Counted from the stretch's first letter, positions 7,846 to 17,063 are shown. The stretch: DNA of 64,000 nt from Prevotellaceae bacterium UBA1075 (GCA_002316015.1 DCCS01000045.1:1-64000), one strand, 5' to 3'. The notes: a model not told the origin generated them from the letters alone. Numbers and translations are program-made.

Positions 7846-9186
7846 TTACCGCCCTATCCATGCCTCTGGGTTCAGCTTGGCCGTCTCTTTCCGCAATTGG
7901 AAATGCAGCACGCAGTTGCCCTCGCCATCGGCCTTCACCGTGCCCAGGATGTCGCGCGCACGCACCTTCTGTCCCTTGGCCACGATAACCGACGAGAGGT
8001 TACAATAGACACTTATGTAACTTCCGTGCCGCACCAGCACATTCTTGTTTCCCCCAAACTGGAACACCGCCGACACCACCCCATTGAAGACGGCGCGGGC
8101 ACGCGCTCCGGGCTTTCCTATATAGTTGGTACCCTTGTTGTCAAGCTGCACATTACGCAGCCCAGGCACATTGTACCTGCCAAAACGGTTCCCCAACATG
8201 TATGGCCCCGTGATTGGAACGGGCAGGTGTCCCTTGTTCTGCTCAAAACCACCATTGAGTTGCACGTCTTCGGCCGTAAGCCAACTGCCTCTCTTTGCAG
8301 CGGGAGCGGGCTTCGTAGTCTTCCTCTGCCTGTCGCTGCCACCCTGCTTCCTGGAACTTTTCTTTCCTGCCTGTGCCTTCTCTTTCTGTGCGCGCCTTGC
8401 GGCCTCGGCCTCCGCACGCTTGCGCGCGGCCTGCTCTGCCCTCTTGCGTGCCTGCTCTATCTCATAGGCAATGAGCGCGTCGATCTTCTTGTCAAGCGCG
8501 TCGATCTGCCTCTGTTGCTCGCTCACCTTGCCCTTGAGTGTCTGTTCCTGCCTCCGCAGTCTCTTCACCTGCTTTTTCTCGTGTATCTGCTGCAGGTTGA
8601 GTTCCTTGCGTTGCTGCATCAGCTCACGCAGCACATCGTTCTGCCTGGCCTTGGCCTCAAGCACACGGTTCTGTGCCTCAAGCAGGGCGGCCTGTTTCTG
8701 CAACACCTGCTCACCCAGGTTTCGCTCGTAATGCACAAATTCCTTGGCGTACCTCGCACGTCTGTACATCTGGGTGACGCTCTTTGCCGAAAGGACAAAG
8801 AGCAGCGGACTTACCTGCCTCTGCTGTGTGCGCGCATACCTGATGGCCTGCTTCAGCTTGGCTTGCTTTTCCCGCAGTTCACGCTCAATCAACGCTATGT
8901 CGTCCTGCAGGCGCAGCAGCCTCTTCTCCAGCACGTCCAGCTCCGCCTCCATCCCGTGGATATGCTCCAGACGCCTGTCCAGCTGGACATTGAGGTAGTT
9001 GATGGTCTTCTCGCCGCTCTGCGCCTTCTTCCGTGTCCGGTTCAGTTCGTCCTGGGACTTCCTGAGGGTCTTCTGCAACTCCGACTTCTGCCGTTGCAGA
9101 TTCCGCACCCTACGGCTGTTCTGCGCTTTGCCCAGGAGGAGTCCCAGGCACAGCATCGTCACGAAGAGAGACAAGCGCTTGACCAT
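7846..9186 (-). CDS. EnvC-like protein: coiled coil plus degenerate LytM/M23 domain
   Basis: A 446-residue secreted protein with signal peptide MVKRLSLFVTMLCLGLLLGKA. Residues about 25-255 form long coiled coils. An Ala/Arg/Lys-rich linker follows, then a LytM (peptidase M23) domain in the last 130 residues. The zinc-ligand motifs are incomplete: HG and HFQLR remain, but the first His/Asp pair is absent and the expected YxHL is YCNL. Like E. coli EnvC, it therefore probably activates amidases during cell separation rather than cutting peptidoglycan itself. A GTG at 9228 overlapping the upstream stop is possible, but ATG 9186 gives the better signal peptide. Confidence 0.75.
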   Translation of the reverse strand: MVKRLSLFVTMLCLGLLLGKAQNSRRVRNLQRQKSELQKTLRKSQDELNRTRKKAQSGEKTINYLNVQLDRRLEHIHGMEAELDVLEKRLLRLQDDIALIERELREKQAKLKQAIRYARTQQRQVSPLLFVLSAKSVTQMYRRARYAKEFVHYERNLGEQVLQKQAALLEAQNRVLEAKARQNDVLRELMQQRKELNLQQIHEKKQVKRLRRQEQTLKGKVSEQQRQIDALDKKIDALIAYEIEQARKRAEQAARKRAEAEAARRAQKEKAQAGKKSSRKQGGSDRQRKTTKPAPAAKRGSWLTAEDVQLNGGFEQNKGHLPVPITGPYMLGNRFGRYNVPGLRNVQLDNKGTNYIGKPGARARAVFNGVVSAVFQFGGNKNVLVRHGSYISVYCNLSSVIVAKGQKVRARDILGTVKADGEGNCVLHFQLRKETAKLNPEAWIGR

Positions 9187-9224
9187 ATTCTTTTGTACTT
9201 CCCGATGTGTTTCCCCCTTTATTC

Positions 9225-10109
9225 TCACTGAGACAAGCCCTTCAGCATGCCAAGGATACTCTCCACAGGCACCTGCCTGTACTTCCTTGTATTCACCTCC
9301 GTGCGCGTGCCCCAGTCGGAATTGTCCTTCAAGTTGCTCAGGCCCAATGTGACTTGCGCCTTCATCGTGCCCGACGAGAGTCTCATCCGCATACCCGAGG
9401 GAAACTGCTTGCCCGCAAAAGGCTTATAGTCCGAATAGTCCCACGACACCAGGGGCACGGCACTTCCAGCGCGCGAGTCCACACTGGTGCCCAGGAGCAG
9501 CGCGCGCGACATGCTTGCCATGAAATGCAGGACAGTCCGGGCATGCGTCTCCACAGTCAGGCTCAGGGTGTCACCCGACACCTGGTGCTTGAAATCCTTG
9601 CCCTGCGGTGCCTTTCCGCCGTCACCAGGCAGGAAGAGCTCACCCCAAAAGAGCGATTGGAAGGTATGGAAATCTATGCCCGCCTTTTGGAAGAACGGCA
9701 CATCCGCATAGCCCACACGCACATACCTGTGGTTCATGCGGTCAATGAGGAGGAAATAGTCGGGGGTGATCTCCATGCGCCCCACCTCCATCAGACCCAG
9801 GAAGGCCAACGAGAGTTGTATCACATCATCACGCTTCATCCTGAGCGTCCCGCTCACCGACACGTCCTTCTGCCCCGCCTGCAGCCTGACACTGGCCTTT
9901 GCCGTCAGGAATTGCCCGGTCTGCCGCCTGGCGTTCAGCATCTCCACAGTCTTGCTTGCCAGCCCGTCCGATTGTGTTCCGGCAATGGGCGTTCCGGCTT
10001 CGGGCGATGCGGTTCTGCTCCTGTGCTTGCACGAGGAGAGAGTCAAGATGCCGCACAAGAGACTGAGGAGAGCCGTGCGGGCTGCCGCCCTGTGGGATAT
10101 CCATTCCAT
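9225..10109 (-). CDS. DUF4292 family lipoprotein (LolA/LolB-like fold)
   Basis: A 294-residue lipoprotein (lipobox LTLSSC, lipidated Cys near residue 27). It matches the DUF4292 family of Bacteroidetes, with VSVSGTLRMKRDDVIQLSL near residue 85, a LolA/LolB-type half-barrel beginning. It lies between a TPR protein and an EnvC-like protein, an arrangement common in Bacteroidales. A role in outer-membrane lipoprotein or lipid handling is inferred from fold only. Confidence 0.7.
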   Translation of the reverse strand: MEWISHRAAARTALLSLLCGILTLSSCKHRSRTASPEAGTPIAGTQSDGLASKTVEMLNARRQTGQFLTAKASVRLQAGQKDVSVSGTLRMKRDDVIQLSLAFLGLMEVGRMEITPDYFLLIDRMNHRYVRVGYADVPFFQKAGIDFHTFQSLFWGELFLPGDGGKAPQGKDFKHQVSGDTLSLTVETHARTVLHFMASMSRALLLGTSVDSRAGSAVPLVSWDYSDYKPFAGKQFPSGMRMRLSSGTMKAQVTLGLSNLKDNSDWGTRTEVNTRKYRQVPVESILGMLKGLSQ

Positions 10110-10119
10110 AACGTGATTT

Positions 10120-11880
10120 TTACTGAATATACTTGCGTTTCTTTATTTTCTGTGTGATGCGCTTGCTGCAGGTTCCGTCCTTGAGCCCTGCGGCCAACCG
10201 CCAGAACCTCATGGCCAAGTCCATATCGCCACAGCAGGCGTGTATGTCCCCGGCATGCTCCAGGATGTTCCCGTTGAGGTCGGCATTCTCCAGCAATTTG
10301 GCATCCTCGAGTTTGGGGTCAACAGCCCGGTCCATGTAAATGCGCGCCTCTGTGTACTTCCTCTTCATGAAGAGAATCCAGGCATACGTGTCAAGGTAGA
10401 TGGCATTGCGGGGCTCCAGCACGATGGTACGGTAACTCATCTCCTCGGCCTCGTCCAGACGCTTTCCCGTGAGTGAGAGGAAATAGGCGTAGTTGTTGAG
10501 GCAGGAAGCGTTGTCCTGGTTATAGACAAGCGAGGAGTCATAGGCGGCAAAGGAGTCCTCTGCCCTGCCATCGCCATGGTACAGGTCACCCAGCATGGCA
10601 TAGGTGTCCGAGACAAGTTCGTTTCCTGTGCTCGCCTCACGCGTCTTCAGGCCCTGCTCAATGGTCGTCCGCGCCTCGGCATCCTTGCCCTGCCTCACAA
10701 GAATCGCCGAAAGGAAATAGGGATAGACAAGTTCGCCGGGATGGAAGCTCACACCCCTGCGGCACACGTCCATTATGCCCTCCTCGTCATTGCGCTCCAG
10801 ATAATAGGTGAGCAGGTAACCCAGGGCGGGGTCGTTGGCGGGGTCCTTGTCGAGCACTTGCCTCATTATCTTAGCCACAGGAGCCTGGTCCTTGGTGTTG
10901 CTTGCCACCCAACTTGCCTCGGACAGCAAGACGCCCACCGTGCAGTCGGGACGTGCGGTGAGTGTGTCATAGGCCACACGCAGCGACTGCATCCTGACCG
11001 AATCATGGGTGGCCTCACGGGCATACGCATCCAGCAGCATGCAGCGCAGGTCATCGCCAGTGCCTGGGGCAAACAGCATAGAGTCCCGCACCTGCAGGTA
11101 GCGTGGCCAGTCGGTGTGCTGATAGAAATAAAGCCATGCCGCAGGGAGGCCGCTATATTGCGGCTCCTTCTGGGCCACATCCTCCAGGATGCCGCGTGCC
11201 TCACTGGCCTTGTTCTCGTCCACATACTTCGAGGCGAGCAGGAGGCGGAAGCCCATCTCGTGCGGGAAGGCGCCGCTAAGTCTCTGCATCTCGACCCTGG
11301 CACTGTCGGGCATCCCCATGTCATTATACACATCAGCCGCGAGCATGGAGGTCTCATACGACATCCCCTCCATGAGCTCGATGCGCTTCAGGGTCTGTAG
11401 TGCCTTTTCGTTCTTGCCCTCGCTCCGATATACACTCACCAGCTGCTCCAGCACATCGGATCGGTTCTTGCGCAGGCGCGAGAGCCTCTCAAGCACGGGT
11501 ATCACCTTCTCTGTGTCGCGGTGCCGCAGATACACCTTGCCCAGCACATTCAGATACTGCGTGTTGCACGAGTCCTTGCGGCATGCCCGCTCCAGCATGT
11601 CCAGCCCTGTGGAATCCCGGCCCAGCAAGAACATGTCGAGCATGGACATGGAGTAAAGGGCCTCCGCTGCTGTGGAGTCCATCTCCAGGCAATGGCCAAA
11701 AAGTTCCTCGGCCGAGGCATAATCGTGGTTGCGCATGCACTTCGACGCCTCCAGGAAGAAATAATCGAAGCGGGGCGTGCGCTGAGCATGGAGACCGGCA
11801 ATGGGCATGCCCACCAGACACCCAAGCCCTGCCGTCCAGCACAGGAGGAGAGAAGCCAAATGTTTATGTATCCCGCACAT
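10120..11880 (-). CDS. Exported TPR-repeat protein
   Basis: A 586-residue protein with an N-terminal signal peptide ending near ...AGLHAQ. It consists of successive 34-residue tetratricopeptide repeats, for example ASAEELFGHCLEMDSTAAEA, VIPVLERLSRLRKN and LDEAEEMSYRTIVLEPRNA. TPR arrays serve as protein-binding scaffolds; here the protein is probably periplasmic or outer-membrane-facing. ATG 11880 is used instead of the GTG at 11889, which overlaps the dut stop. Partners are unknown, but its fixed place between dut and the DUF4292/EnvC genes suggests an envelope role. Confidence 0.75.
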   Translation of the reverse strand: MCGIHKHLASLLLCWTAGLGCLVGMPIAGLHAQRTPRFDYFFLEASKCMRNHDYASAEELFGHCLEMDSTAAEALYSMSMLDMFLLGRDSTGLDMLERACRKDSCNTQYLNVLGKVYLRHRDTEKVIPVLERLSRLRKNRSDVLEQLVSVYRSEGKNEKALQTLKRIELMEGMSYETSMLAADVYNDMGMPDSARVEMQRLSGAFPHEMGFRLLLASKYVDENKASEARGILEDVAQKEPQYSGLPAAWLYFYQHTDWPRYLQVRDSMLFAPGTGDDLRCMLLDAYAREATHDSVRMQSLRVAYDTLTARPDCTVGVLLSEASWVASNTKDQAPVAKIMRQVLDKDPANDPALGYLLTYYLERNDEEGIMDVCRRGVSFHPGELVYPYFLSAILVRQGKDAEARTTIEQGLKTREASTGNELVSDTYAMLGDLYHGDGRAEDSFAAYDSSLVYNQDNASCLNNYAYFLSLTGKRLDEAEEMSYRTIVLEPRNAIYLDTYAWILFMKRKYTEARIYMDRAVDPKLEDAKLLENADLNGNILEHAGDIHACCGDMDLAMRFWRLAAGLKDGTCSKRITQKIKKRKYIQ

Positions 11881-11888
11881 GAGCGACA

Positions 11889-12323
11889 CTACTTCACCCC
11901 GCTATGTCCAAACCCCCCGGCTCCACGCCCGGTCTCGTCCAGCACATCCACCTCCTGCCACCCGGCCCGCTCGTGACGCGCGATGACCATCTGGGCTATG
12001 CGTTCGCCATCGTTGATGACAAAAGGCTCATCGGAGAGGTTGACCAGTATCACGCACACCTCTCCCCGGTAGTCGGCGTCAATGGTTCCCGGAGAGTTGA
12101 GCACCGTGAGCCCATGCTTCAGGGCGAGTCCGCTGCGCGGGCGCACCTGTGCCTCATAGCCCTGCGGCAATGCGATGTACAGTCCCGTGGGTATCAGCTT
12201 GCGCTCCATGGGACGCAACTCAAGGGGGCTTTCAAGGTTTGCCCTCAAATCCAGGCCAGCCGACTGTGCCGTGGCATACTGCGGCAGCGGGTGACGGCTG
12301 CGGTTGATTATCTGAACCTTCAT
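11889..12323 (-). CDS. dut: dUTP diphosphatase
   Basis: Hydrolyses dUTP to dUMP and pyrophosphate, keeping uracil out of DNA and feeding thymidylate synthesis. This is the 144-residue trimeric type. All five motifs are visible: AGLDLRA (1), RSGLA (2), GTIDADYRGE (3), RIAQ (4) and GRGAGGFGHSG (5). The 48 bases between it and dgt are unusually AT-rich and may contain its own promoter. Confidence 0.96.
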   Translation of the reverse strand: MKVQIINRSRHPLPQYATAQSAGLDLRANLESPLELRPMERKLIPTGLYIALPQGYEAQVRPRSGLALKHGLTVLNSPGTIDADYRGEVCVILVNLSDEPFVINDGERIAQMVIARHERAGWQEVDVLDETGRGAGGFGHSGVK

Positions 12324-12371
12324 GTTCTATTCTCGCTATATTTATACATTATTAATATATGTCATGGCAGG

Positions 12372-13739
12372 CTACACGTTGGGCAGGCTCATGCCATTGA
12401 TTTTTCTGTACAAGTCCAGCGCGTACACATCCGTCATGCCGCTGATGTAATCAAGCACGGCCATGATGCGCCCGTAGAGGGTGGGGGCCAGGATGTCGTA
12501 CTGTGGGCTGACACGGTTGATGAGACGCTTGGAGTAGGCTTTCCCCGAGTTTGTCACGGCCTTTGTCATCAGGTCCGTGAGCATGGTGATTACCTGGAAG
12601 CCGGCAAGTTCCACATCCACCACCTCGCGGCAGTGGTATATTCTGGCCATGGCCGTCGCCTCGCATGCCTCATAGGCATGCCGGAGCCTTTCGGGGATTG
12701 CCTTGATGAGCGTTCCCCGGAAAGTGCCGCACAGGATCTCGTCCTCATGCTCGACGAAAGCCCTGACGCACTCGGTCTCCAGGCAGTTGATGACACAGGA
12801 GCGCAGATACACAATCTGCTCGTTGCGGTCGTCCAGCGTCTGCATCCTGGCGTATATCTCCCGGCGGCTCTCCCCCTCGAAGAAGCCAAGCAGCAGTTGC
12901 ACCGTCTCCCCGGTGGTGAGTATCTTCAGCTTGTGCGCGTCCTCGATGTCCATGATCTCGTAGCAGATGTCGTCGGCGGCCTCCACCAGATATACCAGGG
13001 GATAACGCGCATAACGCAGACTGCCCTCGGGGCTCTCCTGCTCCAGGATGCCCAGTTCCCGGGCAATGCGGCGATAGGTGTCCGCCTCGGAGCGGAAGAA
13101 GCCGAACTTGTTCCTGCTTCCCGCCTGGTCGCTGGTAAACGGATATTTGACGATGCTGGCCAGCGTGCTGTAGGTCATCACGAAGCCGCCCTCCCTGCGT
13201 CCCTTGAAATGATGGGTGAGCAGGCGGAACGCGTTGGAGTTGCCCTCGAAGTGTATCAGGTCCTGCCATTCGGCGGGGGTAAGGCGGTCGTGGGTCTCAC
13301 TGCACACATACCCCTCGAGATACCGGCCCTCACCCTCGCTGAAGTAGGTGCCGATGGCACACTCGCCGCTGTGTCCGAAGGGAGGGTTCCCCATGTCGTG
13401 TGCCAGGCAAGCCGCGCTCACGATGGTGCCCAGCTCTGCCAAGTGTGTGGTAACCAGATGGGGATGCCGCTCCAGCAACAGGCGGCTCACGTCGTTGCCC
13501 AGACTGCGTCCCACGCTGCTCACCTCCAGGCTGTGTGTGAGCCTGTTGTGCACAAAGACGCTTCCCGGAAGCGGGAACACCTGCGTCTTGTTCTGCAAGC
13601 GGCGGAAGGGTGCCGAGAATATCAGGCGGTCATAGTCGCGCTGGAATTCCGTGCGGTCATCCTTGCGGTGCGGGCGGTTCTCCTGTCCGAGGCGTTTGTT
13701 GGAGAGCAGCCTCCCCCATTCCATCCTGTCTGCCGTCAT
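12372..13739 (-). CDS. dgt: Deoxyguanosinetriphosphate triphosphohydrolase (HD family)
   Basis: Releases tripolyphosphate from dGTP or other dNTPs. The 455-residue HD-domain enzyme has the HNRLTHSLEVSSVGR segment near residue 63 and the metal-binding HDMGNPPFGHSGE near residue 115. The N-terminal RTEFQRDYDRLIFSAPFRRLQ is typical of dNTPases. Its neighbour dut also acts on the dNTP pool, and glsB ends 22 bases upstream, so co-transcription is likely. Confidence 0.92.
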   Translation of the reverse strand: MTADRMEWGRLLSNKRLGQENRPHRKDDRTEFQRDYDRLIFSAPFRRLQNKTQVFPLPGSVFVHNRLTHSLEVSSVGRSLGNDVSRLLLERHPHLVTTHLAELGTIVSAACLAHDMGNPPFGHSGECAIGTYFSEGEGRYLEGYVCSETHDRLTPAEWQDLIHFEGNSNAFRLLTHHFKGRREGGFVMTYSTLASIVKYPFTSDQAGSRNKFGFFRSEADTYRRIARELGILEQESPEGSLRYARYPLVYLVEAADDICYEIMDIEDAHKLKILTTGETVQLLLGFFEGESRREIYARMQTLDDRNEQIVYLRSCVINCLETECVRAFVEHEDEILCGTFRGTLIKAIPERLRHAYEACEATAMARIYHCREVVDVELAGFQVITMLTDLMTKAVTNSGKAYSKRLINRVSPQYDILAPTLYGRIMAVLDYISGMTDVYALDLYRKINGMSLPNV

Positions 13740-13761
13740 GGCTCCCCCTTTCTTGTCTTGC

Positions 13762-14754
13762 TCACTCGGGCTTGTAGAATATGCGGTTGGCCCCGCTTGT
13801 TATCTTCACCAGTTCGGGGTGCTCGGCGGCAAAGGTGTCGATGTGCCTCATGCGCTTCTCCTGCAGTATCTCGTCCACCGCTATCAGGATGCCTGTCTCC
13901 TCCACGTCGCCAAACCCGTCGTTGATGGCCGTCCCGAAGAGCTTCATCGTGGGGCTGAGCCCCATGTAGGCGTTCACCAGAGGCGGGATGTCATAGCCCA
14001 GTTTGCGCACCTCGCGGTTGAGGATGCGGTAGTCGGCACGGAACTCGTCCTCGGTGAAGAGGGCCCGGAACATCTCGGGGTCATGCTCCAGGCGCAGCGG
14101 TTTCATCGGGAAGATGAGGTTGTCGGGGTCGGGGAAATGCTTGTTGAGGAAATAGAGTATCATGTCCCTGGCCATGCGGTCATAACTGGGGTACATGGTG
14201 AATTTCCCGAAAAAGTAGCGCACCGTGGGCTCCACCACCACCAGGGCTCCCAGCCCGTCCCACAGGTTGTCGAGCGCGAAGATGCCCTTGCGCCCCTTCT
14301 GCGTGCCCTGGTACTCAAGTGTGACGAATGACCGCCCCAGTTCCACCGTCCAGGGAGCATAGTCGCGCATGAAGCGCTCGCTGAACCGGAACATGTGGCC
14401 GGTGGCCAGCACAGGCTGCCCGTCCTGGCCTGTCTTCCAGTCCTTGCCCAGCAGGTAGCGGTATCCTCCCAGTATCTCCCTGGCCTCGGGGTCCCACACG
14501 ATGAGCTGGCTGTAGGGCTTGTCCATGGTGTCGTACTCGTCGATGTCCACGCTCTTGCCCGTTCCGCCCCCCGCCGCGCGGAAAGCGATCTCGCGCAGGC
14601 GTCCTATCTCCCGCATCACATTGGGCGAGTCGTGCGCGGTGACGATGTATATGTCATTGCCGCTCTTGTTTGTGCGGCGGAGTTTCTTGTCCTCTGTCAG
14701 TTCCGCGAGCAGCGCCTCGCGCGGGACTCTCTCTATAATGTCTTCCATAATCAT
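13762..14754 (-). CDS. glsB: GNAT-type N-acyltransferase, probable glycine-lipid synthase GlsB
   Basis: A 330-residue acyltransferase of the OlsB/GlsB type (hemolysin-like GNAT). In Bacteroides, GlsB joins a 3-hydroxy fatty acid to the amino group of glycine, the first step to glycine lipids and the dipeptide flavolipins. Supporting segments are IAFRAAGGGTGKSVDIDEYD, ILGGYRYLLG, and ELGRSFVTLEYQ near residue 150. The partner acyltransferase lies directly upstream, as expected for a glsB-glsA pair. Start codons at 14754 and 14748 (MIMED) cannot be told apart; the frame extends further but only as sequence antisense to glsA. Confidence 0.75.
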   Translation of the reverse strand: MIMEDIIERVPREALLAELTEDKKLRRTNKSGNDIYIVTAHDSPNVMREIGRLREIAFRAAGGGTGKSVDIDEYDTMDKPYSQLIVWDPEAREILGGYRYLLGKDWKTGQDGQPVLATGHMFRFSERFMRDYAPWTVELGRSFVTLEYQGTQKGRKGIFALDNLWDGLGALVVVEPTVRYFFGKFTMYPSYDRMARDMILYFLNKHFPDPDNLIFPMKPLRLEHDPEMFRALFTEDEFRADYRILNREVRKLGYDIPPLVNAYMGLSPTMKLFGTAINDGFGDVEETGILIAVDEILQEKRMRHIDTFAAEHPELVKITSGANRIFYKPE

Positions 14755-14767
14755 CTTGCGTGTCTCC

Positions 14768-15595
14768 CTACAGGCTATAGACCTGGTCTTGCACCCACCC
14801 CGCCCACTCGTCGGGCGTGCGGGAGCGGTCAAACGTCTGCCAGGGAATCGGCTTCCCTATCCGCACGGAGTAGGTCTTTCCCTGGCTTCTGTACATCTCG
14901 TCGGGCAAGAGCAGCTTTGCCAGGTTGGGCAGGCGCCAGCGCTTGCAGAACCTGGCCACGCGATAGAAGCGCGGGCTGTTCTGCCCGATGAAATGGACGG
15001 GGACGACATCGCGCCTGTACTGCACGCTCTTCTTTATGAAGAACCGGTGCCACTGCGGGTCGCGTATCTGTCCGTCATCCTGCCTCCGGCTGCACAGCCC
15101 GGCCGGGAACATAATCACATTGTCCTGCCCGCCGAAGGCCTTGGCCACCATCTGCGGGAAGTCGCGTCCCTGCTGCCTGCCCGACTGGCGTACAGGCACG
15201 CACAGGGGTGCGAGACCCTTGAGGTTCATCAGCAGGTCCCCCACCAGGTACTTGATGTGCCCGCCATAATGCCGCCCTATCACGTAGCCCAGCGTCACAC
15301 CGTCAATCGCTCCCAGGGGGTGGTTGCTGACCACGATGCAGGGTCTCCCCGCCGGAGGCAGGTTCTGCTCCCCCTCCACGTGGACTGTCACGCCCAGGTA
15401 GTCGACGACTCCCTTGCAGAAGTCAACCCCCACCCTGCCCTGGCCCAGGTATCCGTTGATGAAGTCCTGGTGTATGAGGCGCTCCACCAGCCTGGTGAGG
15501 AAGCGGGGTATGAGCCACGCGCGCTTTCCAGCCCTGTGGCGTACGATCTTGTCTATATCTATTGTCTGTGTGATTTCGTTGTTCCCGTCTGTCAT
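14768..15595 (-). CDS. glsA: 1-acylglycerol-phosphate acyltransferase family protein, probable GlsA
   Basis: A 275-residue membrane-associated O-acyltransferase. The catalytic HX4D motif is NHPLGAID near residue 94, and FPAGLCSRR is the later substrate-binding block. In Bacteroides, GlsA adds the second acyl chain to the hydroxyl of N-acylglycine made by GlsB. Thirteen bases separate it from glsB, so the two are probably co-translated. A start at 15613 is also possible. Confidence 0.75.
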   Translation of the reverse strand: MTDGNNEITQTIDIDKIVRHRAGKRAWLIPRFLTRLVERLIHQDFINGYLGQGRVGVDFCKGVVDYLGVTVHVEGEQNLPPAGRPCIVVSNHPLGAIDGVTLGYVIGRHYGGHIKYLVGDLLMNLKGLAPLCVPVRQSGRQQGRDFPQMVAKAFGGQDNVIMFPAGLCSRRQDDGQIRDPQWHRFFIKKSVQYRRDVVPVHFIGQNSPRFYRVARFCKRWRLPNLAKLLLPDEMYRSQGKTYSVRIGKPIPWQTFDRSRTPDEWAGWVQDQVYSL

Positions 15596-15623
15596 TCTCG
15601 CTGACCTCCTCATGCCTGGCCTG

Positions 15624-15995
15624 TCACTTGATTGCCACCGGGCGGTTGTTGATGAAATAATTCCCACGGGGCAATCCCGAAAGCCAGTTCGTGCCCTTGT
15701 TGAGGCGGAGCGTCATCTTGAGCACCCCGCCACGCGTGTAGATGGGCAGCAACTGCACATGGTCACTGTGGATCATCACCACACGCCCGTGCGTCTCGAT
15801 GCGCACGGGATAGGCCGATGTGCTCATTCTGTGTCCCCGGCGGATATCCTTGCTGGAGGTGCGCTGCTGCAGGGTGTCGGCGGGCAAGGCATGCCGAAGC
15901 ACGTCCCTCCCGTTTCCGGCCCGGCACACCGGCACGGACGCCAGTGTCCACAGGCACAGCACGCAAGCCCAAGCCTTTATCTCCAGGTTGCCCAT
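15624..15995 (-). CDS. Small secreted protein with a sorting-like tail
   Basis: A 123-residue protein with a signal peptide (KAWACVLCLWTLASVPVCRA). The body is basic and not recognised. It ends GLPRGNYFINNRPVAIK, which resembles the final strand of Por/type IX C-terminal domains, although the protein is very short. It is the first gene after the promoter at 16018-16049 and leads the glsA-glsB-dgt series. Its function is unknown. Confidence 0.6.
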   Translation of the reverse strand: MGNLEIKAWACVLCLWTLASVPVCRAGNGRDVLRHALPADTLQQRTSSKDIRRGHRMSTSAYPVRIETHGRVVMIHSDHVQLLPIYTRGGVLKMTLRLNKGTNWLSGLPRGNYFINNRPVAIK

Positions 15996-16017
15996 TACAC
16001 CATTATATATGTGCGTG

Positions 16018-16049
16018 CAAAATTACTCATTTTGCGCGTAAGGGGCAAA
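16018..16049 (-). promoter_or_regulatory. Full Bacteroidetes promoter for the small secreted gene and glsAB
   Basis: The minus strand reads TTTG (16046-16049), a 20-nt spacer, then TAATTTTG (16018-16025), a consensus -33/-7 pair. The first ATG of the series follows at 15995. Confidence 0.8.
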
Positions 16050-16109
16050 CTTACGCTGTGGCTATTTTTGCACCAAGGGCCAACAAGGCGTGCACGTTCC
16101 CGGCCGCCA

Positions 16110-16839
16110 TCACTTGCACAGCCCGGAAAGTGTCTCCTCGTCCATGCCCGTGACAAACTTAATGGTCGCCTTGTCAACCCCTGCCTCCAGGAGACGCCTG
16201 GCCATCTCGTGCCTCTCAGCCTCGGCACCTTCGGCACGTCCTTCGGCTCTTCCCTCGGCAAGCCCTCTCTCTCTTCCCTCATCCAGGCCGTCCCTCCGCG
16301 CGCCTTCCAGCACCGACAGGGTGTCGCGGTACTTCCTGAGTCCCTCGTCATACTTCATGCGGTCATGCTTCGAGAGCGACGCCACATCCGCTATCTGCTC
16401 CAGCCGCCGGAACACCGCGCTCTTGGCTGCCCAGGGCAATCTTGTCAATGTGTCCATATTCTTCAGTACATAAATCCATGCCAACAGATACACGGCGGCT
16501 ATGTCGTAGTTCCACGATGAGCCGCGCTCTCCCTGGCGGGCGATGGCCTCGCTGGTGTAATAGATGCTGCGGTTCTTGAAGTAGGGCTGCGTCTTGTTCT
16601 GCATCTCCACGATGACCTTCTTGCCGCTGTCCGTCTCACAGTAGATGTCATACACGAGCGAGCGAGCGGTCGTCCTCGTACAGGGCGGGCTGCTCCTTGT
16701 CCAGGAACGTGATGTCGGCGATGTGCTCCTCGCCCAGCAGCAGGTTGTTGGGGAAGTCCAGAATCAGGGGCTTGGATATCTCCTGCCCGAACACGCGCTT
16801 GAAGCCCACGTCGGTAAACGGGTTGATGAATTTTGCCAT
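16110..16839 (-). pseudogene. Rpn/PD-(D/E)XK nuclease family protein, frameshifted
   Basis: Two overlapping frames cover one protein. The first (16839 to 16648) begins MAKFINPFTDVGFKRVFG and breaks after LYEDDRSLARV. The second resumes at YDIYCETDSGKKVIVEMQN and runs to 16110. The intact homologue at 21452-22354 aligns across the break. The nuclease-core residues D (YDIYC) and E-x-Q (VEMQ) lie in the second frame. The break falls in a CGAG tetranucleotide tract; removing one 4-base unit restores DRSLVYDIYC. It may be a dead copy or a phase-variable gene. The C-terminal charged repeats (EGRAEGRAEG) are typical of Rpn (YhgA-like) recombination-promoting nucleases. Confidence 0.75.
16655..16668. 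repeat. Tetranucleotide tract (CGAG, about 3.5 units) at the frameshift
   Basis: CGAGCGAGCGAGCG lies exactly where the Rpn-type gene changes frame. Loss of one unit would rejoin the two halves, as slipped-strand mispairing can do. Confidence 0.8.
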
Positions 16840-16930
16840 GCCGGCCTGTTCCTTTCTCTAATTACTCTACCAGTCCCCGGCGGCAGGCCCGTGCCTGCGC
16901 ACTGGCCGCCCGACGGGACACTACACACCG

Positions 16931-16938
16931 CAAAGTTA
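16931..16938 (-). promoter_or_regulatory. -7 box of the frameshifted Rpn gene
   Basis: The minus strand reads TAACTTTG, 92 bases upstream of the ATG at 16839. The 263-bp gap to the regulator gene holds this box and the divergent promoter at 17031-17063. Confidence 0.55.
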
Positions 16939-17030
16939 ACGCATTTTTTATCGGGAAGGCACATCTTTGCCGCCAAATATGCCCACGCGGAGCGTTTTTT
17001 CACGCGGGCGCGCCTTCACGCCCCAATATC

Positions 17031-17063
17031 CTTGCTACATAAGGGCAAAAAGCATTACCTTTG
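17031..17063 (+). promoter_or_regulatory. Promoter of the membrane AraC-type regulator
   Basis: CTTG (17031-17034, three of four bases of TTTG), a 21-nt spacer, then TACCTTTG (17056-17063). The ATG is at 17103. Confidence 0.6.

Noticed and set aside
11904..13925. A 673-codon open frame on the plus strand
   Set aside because: It lies opposite dut, dgt and the end of glsB, all of which have clear family motifs. High GC keeps antisense frames open.
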